From contig PLFA01000196.1 in assembly GCA_003136615.1 (NCBI GenBank), forward strand, positions 28,559 to 46,940: DNA of 18,382 nt, read 5' to 3'. The notes below the pieces were generated by a model, which saw nothing but the letters and a program-made list of their open reading frames with translations, was not told the origin of the DNA and did no database searches. Made by a program: the position numbers and the translations under genes. Position 1 is the stretch's first letter, and every line of letters starts with the position of its first letter. This DNA comes from Caulobacteraceae bacterium. GTDB taxonomy: Bacteria; Pseudomonadota; Alphaproteobacteria; Caulobacterales; Caulobacteraceae. This document shows, piece by piece, positions 1-7,133 of the stretch.

Positions 1-111
1 CTCTATGAATCCGCCCTTGATCGCATGGCGCGAGAAGTCGCGGCCATTGAGCGCATTGACCGTGAGGCGGCTATCGATCTGCTCCACAAGTCGTTGCGCA
101 AAGCGGCCTGA
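1..111 (+). CDS. C-terminal fragment of an unidentified protein
   Basis: Frame 1 is open from the window edge to a TGA at 109-111 and encodes 36 residues, ending in HKSLRKAA. The fragment is rich in Glu, Arg and Ala (MAREVAAIERIDREAA) and looks like a charged, amphipathic C-terminal helix. Its start and all upstream domains lie outside the window. I do not recognise a family from this tail and assign no function. It lies 39 bases upstream of the crcB start on the same strand, so the two may be cotranscribed. An alternative is that this frame is open only by chance, but the codon choice (GC-rich third positions) looks like coding sequence. Confidence 0.5.
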   Translation, partial: LYESALDRMAREVAAIERIDREAAIDLLHKSLRKAA

Positions 112-150
112 TAGGCCTCGGATACCTCCGGAAATAGGGGTGGGTTGGGC

Positions 151-591
151 GTGACCTTCACCAATTGTGTGCTGATCATGATCGGGGGGGCTCTTGGGAC
201 TCTCGCGCGCTATGCCATAGGCGTGGCCGCGGGGCCCATAAGCGGTCAGTTCGGCCAGTTGCCGTGGGGAACGATTCTCATCAATGTCAGTGGGTCATTC
301 ATAATCGGTTTTTTCGGGACACTGACCCTGGCCCATGGGCGCTTTCCCGCCCCTGAAAGTCTGCGTCTGTTCGTCATGATCGGCCTCTGCGGGGGTTACA
401 CGACCTTCTCATCCTTCAGTTTGCAGACGCTTGACCTTATTCGGTCAGGCGGAATGGTCAGGGCGGCGGTGAATGTCGCAGCCTCTGTCGTATTCTGTAT
501 CATCGCGGTGGCGGCGGGCCATTTGATCGCCTCTCACCTGAATGGCGGCGCCCGAGAGATCGCGCAAACCGCCATCGAAGAGGACGGCTGA
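151..591 (+). CDS. crcB: Fluoride channel CrcB/Fluc
   Basis: Small inner-membrane channel that exports fluoride and protects the cell from cytoplasmic F- accumulation; the family acts as a dual-topology dimer. From the GTG at 151 the protein has 146 residues, the usual family length, with four hydrophobic segments. Family signatures visible: GGALGTLARY (residues 12-21), NVSGSF around Asn45, and GGYTTFSSFS (81-90), which carries the pore phenylalanines and the central cation-site region. A TTG at 145 in the same frame is an alternative start; GTG is preferred because the GGTGGG stretch at 139-144 sits 6 bases upstream of it. I looked for a fluoride riboswitch in the 39-base upstream gap and saw none; the gap is too short for a full one. 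Identification is firm; the start is less so. Confidence 0.93.
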   Translation: MTFTNCVLIMIGGALGTLARYAIGVAAGPISGQFGQLPWGTILINVSGSFIIGFFGTLTLAHGRFPAPESLRLFVMIGLCGGYTTFSSFSLQTLDLIRSGGMVRAAVNVAASVVFCIIAVAAGHLIASHLNGGAREIAQTAIEEDG

Positions 592-702
592 GCCTGACTT
601 AATGGGCTGCCCCCGGAAGCCTGGCGAAAAATCATCTAGCTCCGTCTGGAACCGAAGCGCCGCCATGGGGCTCTTCTGACAAGGTCCCTCTCGGAGTTGT
701 CG
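592..702. other. Intergenic region crcB to glycosyltransferase gene
   Basis: This 111-base gap separates crcB from the sugar block. I see no convincing terminator hairpin. It contains GGAACC at 648-653, a candidate sigma EcfG -35 element (entered separately), and the GGAG at 693-696 that serves the downstream gene. Confidence 0.4.
648..675 (+). promoter_or_regulatory. Weak candidate EcfG-type promoter before the GT4 gene
   Basis: GGAACC at 648-653 matches the -35 element used by alphaproteobacterial general-stress sigma factors (EcfG/SigT/RpoE2; GGAAC-N16/17-CGTT). The expected -10 position reads GGCT (669-672) with a 16-base spacer, so only two of four -10 bases agree. The site lies about 50 bases before the GT4 start, at the head of the GT4-glucosidase-otsB block. 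It is listed because a better version precedes otsA; taken alone it could be chance. Confidence 0.2.
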
Positions 703-1800
703 ATGAAAATTGCCCAGGTCTCGCCGCTTTACGAGTCTGTTCCCCCCAAGCTTTATGGCGGCACCGAACGCGTTGTCGCTCATCTCTGCGACGCCTTGGT
801 GGAACTCGGCCATGACGTCACCCTCTTTTCCAGCGGTGACGCCCAGACCAAGGCCCGTCTGATTCCTGTTCGCGACCAGGCCATTCGTCTGGATCCAGCG
901 CCGCTGAAGTCCGACCTGGCGGCGCACCTCTCGATGCTCGACGAGGTCAGGCGCCGCCAAGGCGCCTTCGATGTCATTCACTTCCACACCGACATGATTC
1001 ACTTTCCGATGTTCGAGGCCCTGGCCCCGCGCACCCTCACCACCCTTCACGGTCGCCTTGATATGAAGGATCTGCCCGAGGTCTACGCGCGCTGGCGCCA
1101 GTTCCCACTAGTGTCGATTTCGGACGCCCAGCGCATCTGCCTTCCCAGGGCCAATTGGATGGGTACCGTCTATCATGGCATGCCCGCGAGCCTTTGCCGT
1201 TTCACGCAAGAGTCGCGAGGCTATCTTGCCTTCCTGGGACGAATGTCCCCGGAAAAGGGCCCAGACCGCGCGATCGCTATCGCGAAAGCCGTCGGCATCC
1301 CGCTGAAGATGGCGGCGAAGATCGATCCTGCCGATAGGGCCTATTTCGAGACTGAGATTCGCCCGCTGCTCGATCACCCTCTGATCGAATTCATCGGCGA
1401 AATCGGGGACGCCGACAAATCGGAATTCCTGGGCGGGGCTCAGGCCCTGCTGTTCCCCATCGAGTGGCCAGAGCCCTTTGGATTGGTGATGATAGAGGCC
1501 ATGGCCTGCGGGACGCCCGTCATCGCCTATCCCTATGGCTCGGCCCCCGAAGTGGTGGAGGACGGCGTGACCGGATTTCTTGTCAATGACGTGGCGGGGG
1601 CGGTCGCGGCGATCACCCGACTGAAAGACCTTGATCGGGCCGCCATAAGGCGGCGCTTTGAAAAGCGCTTCTCGGCGGAGGCCATGGCTAAGGGCTATTT
1701 TGGTCTTTACGCTCAGATCGCCGCCCCACGGCTGGGTTCCAGGCTCGCGTCCCGGCCGCTTTCGGCGCACAGCGCCGATGCGCCACGACCCAGCGCGTGA
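703..1800 (+). CDS. GT4-family glycosyltransferase
   Basis: Retaining GT-B glycosyltransferase, 365 residues, probably cytosolic and using a nucleotide-sugar donor; the acceptor cannot be read from sequence. The N-terminal Rossmann domain opens with MKIAQVSPLYE and the glycine-rich loop GGTER (19-23). The C-terminal donor domain carries the GT4 E-x7-E motif in EPFGLVMIEAMACGTPV (Glu257 and Glu265), followed by a typical nucleotide-binding stretch (SAPEVVEDGVTGFLV). ATG 703 is chosen over an upstream TTG at 697 because GGAG at 693-696 lies 6 bases before it and the hydrophobic first strand begins right after Met. The next gene starts 12 bases downstream, so the two are almost certainly one operon. 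With a debranching-type glucosidase and otsBA behind it, a role with glucose donors and alpha-glucan or glucoside synthesis is inferred, not shown. Family call is firm, substrate unknown. Confidence 0.88.
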   Translation: MKIAQVSPLYESVPPKLYGGTERVVAHLCDALVELGHDVTLFSSGDAQTKARLIPVRDQAIRLDPAPLKSDLAAHLSMLDEVRRRQGAFDVIHFHTDMIHFPMFEALAPRTLTTLHGRLDMKDLPEVYARWRQFPLVSISDAQRICLPRANWMGTVYHGMPASLCRFTQESRGYLAFLGRMSPEKGPDRAIAIAKAVGIPLKMAAKIDPADRAYFETEIRPLLDHPLIEFIGEIGDADKSEFLGGAQALLFPIEWPEPFGLVMIEAMACGTPVIAYPYGSAPEVVEDGVTGFLVNDVAGAVAAITRLKDLDRAAIRRRFEKRFSAEAMAKGYFGLYAQIAAPRLGSRLASRPLSAHSADAPRPSA

Positions 1801-1812
1801 TACGCAGAGCCA

Positions 1813-3963
1813 ATGGCTGACAGCCAACCGGCCATACTCCGCGAGGAGGAAGCCACCGACGCGATCAGCGAGACCGGCCAGCTTATTTCGCTGAAGGACG
1901 GCGACACCTTCATGGTGGCCAATGCCTTTGGAGACATTCTCGGCGGGGTGGACGGCCTGTTCAGTGGCGACACGCGAATCCTATCGCGTTATGGGCTGCT
2001 CATTGGCGGCGACCGCCCCTCGAAGCTGAGCTTTGGCCTGTCGCGGGACAACGCCATCTTCACCTTCAACGGCGCCAACCATGACCTGCCGCCCGTGGGC
2101 GGCCGCGCGGTTCCCCGTGGCGTTATCCACCTTGAGCGCCGCCGGTGCCTCTGCGGCGGGCGCATGTTCGAGCGCCTGAGGTTCACCAATTTCGGGCTGG
2201 ATGAGGTCATGACGCCCATCGCCTTCGTCTATGGCGCGGATTTCCGCGACATTTTCGAAGTCAGGGGGATTCAGAGGCTTCGGCGCGGGGACCTTGCCGA
2301 ACCGCGCGTTACGGGGCGCAGCGTGGTGTTTGGCTATACAGGGCTGGACGGGGTCGTCCGCTCCGGTGTGCTGGAGTTCTCCGAGCCCCCCTGGCGCATG
2401 GACGGCGGGCGGGCTGAGTTTATGTTCGCCCTGGCCCCGGGTCAGTCGCTCGACCTGTATGTTGAAGCAGGCCCAGGCGAGGCCGACAGGCCCTCGGAGG
2501 CCCGCTTTCTGGAGGTCGAGGCCAAGGCCCACAACGCTGTCCGCGACACCCGCGAAAGCGGGGCGACGGTGACGGCATCGGACGGGGCCTTCCAGGCCTG
2601 GATCGCCCAATCGCGCGTGGACGTGGCCGCCCTGACCACGTCCCTCGACACCGGCCCATACCCCTATGCCGGCATTCCCTGGTTCTCGACGCCCTTCGGG
2701 CGCGACGGGATCATCTGCGCCTGGCAACTTCTCTGGCTTGACCCCGGGCTGGCCCGGGGCGTGCTGACCTACCTGGCGGCGCGGCAGGCCCAGGAAACGT
2801 CCCCTTTCGCGGATGCCGAGCCGGGCAAGATCATGCACGAAACCCGGCGTGGTGAGATGGCGGCGCTCGGCGAGGTTCCCTTCGGACTCTATTATGGCGG
2901 CGTGGACACCACCCCGCTCTTCATCGCCCTGGCCGGAGCTTATCTTCGGCGCACTGACGAAAAGGCGTTGATCCGAGACCTGTGGCCGGCCCTGACACGG
3001 GCCACACGTTGGCTTGAGGCCCGCTCGGCGGCGCGGCCCGACGGCTTCATCGACTATCAGAGGGCCGCGGGCGGGGGCCTTTCGAATCAGGGCTGGAAGG
3101 ATAGCGTCGACTCCGTCTTCCACGTCGACGCCAGGCTCGCCAAGACGCCCATCGCTTTGGTCGAGGTCCAGGGTTACGCTTTCGCCGCCTGGCGGGAAAT
3201 GGCCCATATGGCCGGGCAGTTGGGGAAACCCGGCGCCGAGGCCTGGAGCGCGCGCGCTGAAGCCCTTCGCGAGGCCGTAGAATCCCGTTTCTGGATGGAG
3301 GACGAAGGCTACTACGCCCTGGCGATTGATGGCGACGGCGAGATCTGCCGCCCCTTGTCCTCCAATCCGGGCCACCTTCTTTTCGTCGGCCTGCCCGGAC
3401 GTGAACGCGCCGCCCGGGTGACGCAGCGCCTGCTTTCGGGGGCTTTCGACAGCGGATGGGGTTTGAGGACCGTTGCCGCGGGCCAGGCGCGCTACAACCC
3501 TATGTCCTATCATAACGGTTCAATCTGGCCCCATGACTGCGCCCTCGCCGTCTCCGGCATGGCCCGCTATGGCGAACGCGAGGGCGTCGCCAAGGTCTTG
3601 GCGGATCTCTTCGAGGCGTCGCGAAATTTCGACATGCGCATGCCTGAACTGCTCTGCGGCTTCACCCGGGTCTCGCATGAGCCGCCCATCGCCTATCCCG
3701 TCGCCTGCATGCCGCAGGCCTGGGCGGCCGGATCCACCTTCATGATGCTCCAGGCGAGCCTCGGTCTCTCCATCGACGCTCAAAGGAAGGAGGTTCGCAT
3801 TGTGCGCCCGAACCTTCCCGAGGGCGTGGACCACCTTGCCGTGGAATGCCTGGCCATCGGCCAGGGTCAGGTGGACCTTCACTTCCACAGGCTGGACGGG
3901 CGAGTGGCGGTGATTCCGGGCGCCAGCTCGGATCCATCGATCACCATCATCGTGGAAGGCTAG
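1813..3963 (+). CDS. Amylo-alpha-1,6-glucosidase (glycogen-debranching family) protein
   Basis: Protein of 716 residues with two parts: an N-terminal beta-rich glycogen-debranching N domain (about 20-220; GDTFMVANAFGDI and GLFSGDTRILSRY are typical) and a C-terminal (alpha/alpha)6-barrel glucosidase-like domain (about 285-690). Family-typical blocks in the barrel: GIPWFSTPFGRDG (287-299), GKIMHETRRGEM, GWKDSVDSV (427-435) and YNPMSYHNGSIWPHD (561-575). No signal peptide, so cytosolic. The family is annotated as hydrolysing alpha-1,6 branches, but these stand-alone bacterial members are little characterised and might act on a short glucoside instead. The gene sits 12 bases after the GT4 gene and 11 before otsB, in what looks like a single transcript. 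The pairing suggests making and trimming of the same alpha-glucan or oligosaccharide. The family is clear; the exact reaction is not. Confidence 0.88.
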   Translation: MADSQPAILREEEATDAISETGQLISLKDGDTFMVANAFGDILGGVDGLFSGDTRILSRYGLLIGGDRPSKLSFGLSRDNAIFTFNGANHDLPPVGGRAVPRGVIHLERRRCLCGGRMFERLRFTNFGLDEVMTPIAFVYGADFRDIFEVRGIQRLRRGDLAEPRVTGRSVVFGYTGLDGVVRSGVLEFSEPPWRMDGGRAEFMFALAPGQSLDLYVEAGPGEADRPSEARFLEVEAKAHNAVRDTRESGATVTASDGAFQAWIAQSRVDVAALTTSLDTGPYPYAGIPWFSTPFGRDGIICAWQLLWLDPGLARGVLTYLAARQAQETSPFADAEPGKIMHETRRGEMAALGEVPFGLYYGGVDTTPLFIALAGAYLRRTDEKALIRDLWPALTRATRWLEARSAARPDGFIDYQRAAGGGLSNQGWKDSVDSVFHVDARLAKTPIALVEVQGYAFAAWREMAHMAGQLGKPGAEAWSARAEALREAVESRFWMEDEGYYALAIDGDGEICRPLSSNPGHLLFVGLPGRERAARVTQRLLSGAFDSGWGLRTVAAGQARYNPMSYHNGSIWPHDCALAVSGMARYGEREGVAKVLADLFEASRNFDMRMPELLCGFTRVSHEPPIAYPVACMPQAWAAGSTFMMLQASLGLSIDAQRKEVRIVRPNLPEGVDHLAVECLAIGQGQVDLHFHRLDGRVAVIPGASSDPSITIIVEG

Positions 3964-3974
3964 GAAGCGGTCAC

Positions 3975-4748
3975 ATGACCGAGAGACGCGCGCCAGCCCC
4001 TGGTGATCATGACCTGCCAGCGCCTCCCGCGATGGACTTGGGGCGAACGGCCATATTCCTGGATCTTGACGGCGTCCTGGCCCCGATTGCGGCGCGTCCA
4101 GGGGACGTGGGGCCCGATCCCGCGCGACGCGCCGTCCTAGTCCGCCTGCTCGCCGCGACGGAAGGCCGCGTCGCGGTGGTCAGCGGCCGCGCCCTAACTG
4201 ATCTTGATCGCATTCTGGAAGGCGTCGTAACGGCTATAGGCGCCGTGCATGGCCTTGTGCGCCGAGCGGCCGATGGAACGGTCTTCTCCCCACCGGCGCC
4301 CACCGGTATGGCGGCGGCCATAGGGGCTATTTCCCTATTCGCCGAAGGCCGAGCTGGCCTGCTGGTGGAGCCGAAGGGCGTGGCCGTCGCGCTACATTTC
4401 CGGGGCGCGCCGGAACTGGCCGGGGCGTGCCAGGAGCTGGCGGACCGTCTGGCCGCCCGTCTGGACCTGCAAATTCAACGAGGGGATCATGTGGTGGAGC
4501 TTCGTGGGCCGGGGCCAGATAAGGGCGCGGCGCTGCGGGCCTTCATGGACGAGCCCCCCTTCCACGGCTATGCGCCCGTGTTCATGGGTGACGACCTGAC
4601 GGACGAAGCGGGTTTTCGCGCGGCTCAGGACTTTGGCGGCCAGGCCGTCATCGTCGGGGCCCGCCGGCCCACCGTGGCGACCCATGCCTTGCCAGATGTG
4701 GCCGCGGCGCTCGCCTGGCTTGGCGACAGCACGGCGCGAAAGGGCTGA
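3975..4748 (+). CDS. otsB: Trehalose-6-phosphate phosphatase OtsB
   Basis: HAD-superfamily phosphatase, 257 residues, removing phosphate from trehalose-6-phosphate to give trehalose. All four HAD motifs are visible: I, FLDLDGVLAP with nucleophile Asp30 and acid/base Asp32; II, VVSGR with Ser70; III, Lys183 in GPDKGAALRAF; IV, GDDLTDE (205-211), which binds Mg2+. The motif III and IV context and the motif I sequence are specific for OtsB rather than general Cof-type HADs. The frame is open further upstream into the preceding gene, but ATG 3975 is preferred: it falls just past the upstream stop and has AGGA at 3962-3965. It ends 123 bases before otsA, a larger gap than between the upstream genes, and that gap holds a candidate stress promoter. 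Together with otsA it completes the OtsAB trehalose pathway. Confidence 0.95.
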   Translation: MTERRAPAPGDHDLPAPPAMDLGRTAIFLDLDGVLAPIAARPGDVGPDPARRAVLVRLLAATEGRVAVVSGRALTDLDRILEGVVTAIGAVHGLVRRAADGTVFSPPAPTGMAAAIGAISLFAEGRAGLLVEPKGVAVALHFRGAPELAGACQELADRLAARLDLQIQRGDHVVELRGPGPDKGAALRAFMDEPPFHGYAPVFMGDDLTDEAGFRAAQDFGGQAVIVGARRPTVATHALPDVAAALAWLGDSTARKG

Positions 4749-4871
4749 ACGCGCCGGCTCGCCAGAGGAAACCCCGAACGATCACACGCTGTTAGGGAAC
4801 GATACCCGGGGCTATCCGCTTTAAGGCTTGGCCGTTTCCCGGCTGTTAACGAGGCTGTGGAGGCCCCCGCC
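4749..4871. other. otsB-otsA intergenic regulatory region
   Basis: This 123-base spacer is unusual in an otherwise tight gene block. It contains two direct copies of GAACGAT (4776-4782 and 4797-4803) 21 bases apart, i.e. two helical turns, the second overlapping a GGAAC promoter element, and a strong Shine-Dalgarno GGAGG at 4859-4863. I see no terminator-like hairpin followed by a T run. Confidence 0.4.
4796..4820 (+). promoter_or_regulatory. Candidate EcfG/SigT general-stress promoter of otsA
   Basis: GGAAC at 4796-4800, a 16-base spacer, then CGCT at 4817-4820. The known consensus for alphaproteobacterial EcfG sigma factors is GGAAC-N16/17-CGTT, so the -35 is perfect and the -10 has one mismatch. 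The position leaves about 50 bases to the otsA ATG, suiting a 5' leader of about 40-45 bases. From established knowledge, otsA is a member of this regulon in several Rhizobiales, which supports the reading; promoter function here is inferred. Confidence 0.45.
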
Positions 4872-6383
4872 ATGAGCCGTCTTGTCGTGGTCTCGAACCG
4901 GGTGAACGCCCCGGAGAGGCCCGGTGACGCGCCCGCGGGCGGCTTGGCGGTGGCCCTCTCAGCCGCGCTTCGGGAATATTCAGGCTTCTGGTTTGGCTGG
5001 AGCGGCGAAACCACGGACCAGCCCTCCGACAAGATTCAGATCAGGCGTGTGAACGACGTCACAGTCATGACAGTGGATCTCGAGGACGCCGATTATCAGG
5101 AGTATTATAACGGCTACGCCAATGCGACCCTTTGGCCCCTGTTCCACGACCGTATCGACCTGACCGCCTATGACCGCTCGTTCAGCGAAGGTTATGAGCG
5201 CGTCAATAGGCGCTTCGCCGAGATCCTCGCCCCTCTCCTCCAGCCCGACGACCTCATCTGGGTGCATGACTATCATCTGATCCCACTGGGTCGAGAGTTG
5301 CGGCGGCTTGGGGTTGGGAACCCCATCGGCTTCTTCCTGCACATCCCTTGGCCAGCCCCGCAGATCCTGACCACCCTGCCGGGACACAGGCAGTTGGTTG
5401 AGAGCCTGTTCGCCTATGATCTGGTGGGCTTCCAGACCGATGAATGGCTCTGGGCCTTCGAGTCCTATGTCCTAGGGGAAGCGGCCGGGGGCTGGGAGTC
5501 GGATGGGCGCCTGAGGGCCTTTGGGCGTTCGCTCACCGCGCGCGTCTTTCCCATCGGTCTGGACGTTGAAGACTTCCAAACTTTGGCCGCCTCGCCCATG
5601 GCCAGGCGGGCCTACGATCGGATGGCGGCCCATACCGTCTTCCGCAACCTCATTGTTGGGGTAGACCGCCTCGACTATTCCAAGGGGCTGGAAGAGCGCC
5701 TGCTGGGGTTCGAGCGGTTTCTTCGGGACAACCCCGATCTGCGCCGTGAGATTCTGTACCTGCAGGTCGCGCCCACGTCGCGCGGTGAAGTGGAGGCCTA
5801 CCAGGACCTGCGGATGCGCATCGACGCCCTCTGCGGTCGCATCAACGGGCTCTATGCGGAGGTGGACTCGGCGCCTATCCGCTACGTCAATCGCGGTTAC
5901 CGTCGGGACGAACTGGCGGGCATCTATCGCGCGGCCCGCGTCGGGCTGGTGACGCCGCTTCGGGACGGGATGAACCTGGTCGCCAAGGAATATGTGGCGG
6001 CGCAGGATCCGGAAAATCCTGGCGTTCTGGTTCTGTCACGCTTTGCCGGCGCGGCGCGGCAGATGCCTGACGCCGTGATCATCAATCCCTACAGCCGGGA
6101 GGAAGTGTCAGAGGGACTGAAAATCGCCCTATCCATGCCGCTGGTTGAGCGCATTCGGCGTTGGCGTCGCCTTATGGACGGCGTGGAGACCTCCAACGTC
6201 AAGGTGTGGCGGGATTCCTTCGTGGAGGCGCTTCGGGCCAGCCGGGAGCCTGATCTTCCATTTGGGGACCGGCTCCGCGAACGCGATCCAGGCAGCGCGA
6301 CCGCAGCGTTCGCCGATGTCTCCCCGGGGGGCGTGCGACAGGCTCAATTCAGGGCGGAGTGGCCTACAGGCCCGGCAGCTTGA
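4872..6383 (+). CDS. otsA: Trehalose-6-phosphate synthase OtsA (GT20)
   Basis: Retaining GT-B enzyme of 503 residues that joins UDP-glucose and glucose-6-phosphate to trehalose-6-phosphate, the substrate of OtsB encoded just upstream. GT20 landmarks: SNRV with Arg10, GGLAVAL from Gly23, WFGWSG, YYNGYANATLWPLFHDR with Tyr79 and Trp88 (glucose-6-phosphate side), HDYHLIP with Asp133, VGVDRLDYSKGL with Arg266 and Lys271 (nucleotide phosphates), and DGMNLVAKEY (365-374). A GTG start at 4857 is possible, but ATG 4872 has GGAGG at 4859-4863 eight bases upstream and starts exactly at the conserved first strand, so it is chosen. The last 20 bases overlap the end of the convergent lipoprotein gene. Separate expression from the upstream genes is suggested by the 123-base leader. 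Very secure identification. Confidence 0.97.
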   Translation: MSRLVVVSNRVNAPERPGDAPAGGLAVALSAALREYSGFWFGWSGETTDQPSDKIQIRRVNDVTVMTVDLEDADYQEYYNGYANATLWPLFHDRIDLTAYDRSFSEGYERVNRRFAEILAPLLQPDDLIWVHDYHLIPLGRELRRLGVGNPIGFFLHIPWPAPQILTTLPGHRQLVESLFAYDLVGFQTDEWLWAFESYVLGEAAGGWESDGRLRAFGRSLTARVFPIGLDVEDFQTLAASPMARRAYDRMAAHTVFRNLIVGVDRLDYSKGLEERLLGFERFLRDNPDLRREILYLQVAPTSRGEVEAYQDLRMRIDALCGRINGLYAEVDSAPIRYVNRGYRRDELAGIYRAARVGLVTPLRDGMNLVAKEYVAAQDPENPGVLVLSRFAGAARQMPDAVIINPYSREEVSEGLKIALSMPLVERIRRWRRLMDGVETSNVKVWRDSFVEALRASREPDLPFGDRLRERDPGSATAAFADVSPGGVRQAQFRAEWPTGPAA

Positions 6384-6936
6384 TCTTGCTGTTACCTTGG
6401 CGCGCGATGATGATCGTCTTATCGCCGGTCAGATTGCTGATACGCTTCTGCTCCACCGCCGCATCGACGGGAGTATCGGTATCGGCGGCCTTGGCCATGG
6501 TGGTTTGAACCGCCGGCTGGCCCTTTTTCCAGAACAGGACCCAATCTGCGAAGCTCTTATCCTTGTGAGCTATGGCGCCAAACTGGTCGTCTACCACATA
6601 ACGCACGAGGGGATCGGCCTTGTCGCCACCCGCCTTGGCCACGAGCAATTTCTCGCCATCGGAGCGCACCTCGGCGTCTCGCTGACCAAGCATCGCCTCG
6701 CGGGCTGCGCTCTCGGGCTCCAATTCCTGAGGACGGGGTTCGCCGGGAGCAGGCGGGCGAAGGGCGTAATCCGGCGGCAAAACGAGCGGCGCCTTGCTGA
6801 CCACACGAAATTCATCGGGCGTGACCTTGCTGAGGCCCAGGGCATTGGAGGCGGCTTGACAGCCGGCCAGCCCGTAGCCGGCGATGCCCATGAGGCCCAT
6901 GAGAGCGCCTGCCCTCAGAACGCGGGAAAAAGTCAT
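6364..6936 (-). CDS. DUF3035-type outer-membrane lipoprotein (BamF candidate)
   Basis: Lipoprotein of 190 residues: a basic start (MTFSRVLR), a hydrophobic stretch, and lipobox LAGC with lipidated Cys26. Gln at +2 does not give inner-membrane retention under the enteric rule, so outer-membrane sorting is likely. Behind it is the DUF3035 signature PDEFRVVSKAPLVLPPDYAL (40-59), then a Pro/Glu-rich, probably disordered linker. The C-terminus ends in a short basic region (DKTIIIARQGNSKIKLPGL). From memory, alphaproteobacteria lack a full BamC and have a lipoprotein, BamF, with a BamC-like motif; this protein fits that description, but the equation is an inference. Start: ATG 6936 has GGAAAG (6946-6951) nine bases upstream; ATG 6945 would sit directly against it. 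It lies downstream of lspA, the lipoprotein signal peptidase, beyond a double-hairpin spacer, and its stop overlaps otsA by 20 bases. Confidence 0.8.
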   Translation of the reverse strand: MTFSRVLRAGALMGLMGIAGYGLAGCQAASNALGLSKVTPDEFRVVSKAPLVLPPDYALRPPAPGEPRPQELEPESAAREAMLGQRDAEVRSDGEKLLVAKAGGDKADPLVRYVVDDQFGAIAHKDKSFADWVLFWKKGQPAVQTTMAKAADTDTPVDAAVEQKRISNLTGDKTIIIARQGNSKIKLPGL

Positions 6937-7010
6937 CAAACGCATCTTTCCAAAACGCGCGCCCCCGCACGGTGGGTGGCGCATAACCCATTTGTCGGCC
7001 TCGCGCCATT

Positions 7011-7114
7011 AGAGCTTGATGACGTTTCCTCGAAACGTCTGAATCAAGCTCTCACCTTGAGTTTAAAGCAGGATTCAGATTTTGACGATTCCGTCAAAAA
7101 TCATTCTGCTTTAA
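7011..7114. repeat. Double inverted-repeat element between lspA and lipoprotein gene
   Basis: Two adjacent palindromes. The first pairs AGAGCTTGAT (7011-7020) with ATCAAGCTCT (7043-7052) and GACGTTTC (7021-7028) with GAAACGTC (7032-7039); the loop is 3 bases and the right arm has a 3-base bulge. The second pairs TTAAAGCAG (7063-7071) with CTGCTTTAA (7106-7114) and ATTTTGACG (7079-7087) with CGTCAAAAAT (7092-7101, one extra A). The element is AT-rich compared with its GC-rich surroundings and contains three GANTC sites (7041, 7072, 7087). It could be a dispersed REP/BIME-like repeat or a processing or partial terminator structure in the transcript; a single copy in the window cannot decide. 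Confidence 0.75.
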
Positions 7115-7133
7115 CGCGCGCGGGGTGCGGCGA

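Noticed and set aside
112..150. Possible fluoride riboswitch upstream of crcB
   Set aside because: The gap is only 39 bases and I do not see the conserved pseudoknot core; the upstream gene also leaves little room.
1981..3513. A 510-codon open frame on the - strand opposite the debranching glucosidase gene
   Set aside because: Fully antisense to a gene with clear family motifs; Gly/Arg/Pro-rich, without domain or Shine-Dalgarno support.
3708..3722. CTGC-ATGCC-GCAG palindrome inside the glucosidase gene as a second PhaR site
   Set aside because: The spacer is 5 bases rather than 3 or 4 and the site lies in the middle of coding sequence.
4821..4849. CtrA-type TTAA pair before otsA
   Set aside because: The two TTAA half sites are 22 bases apart; the CtrA box needs 7.
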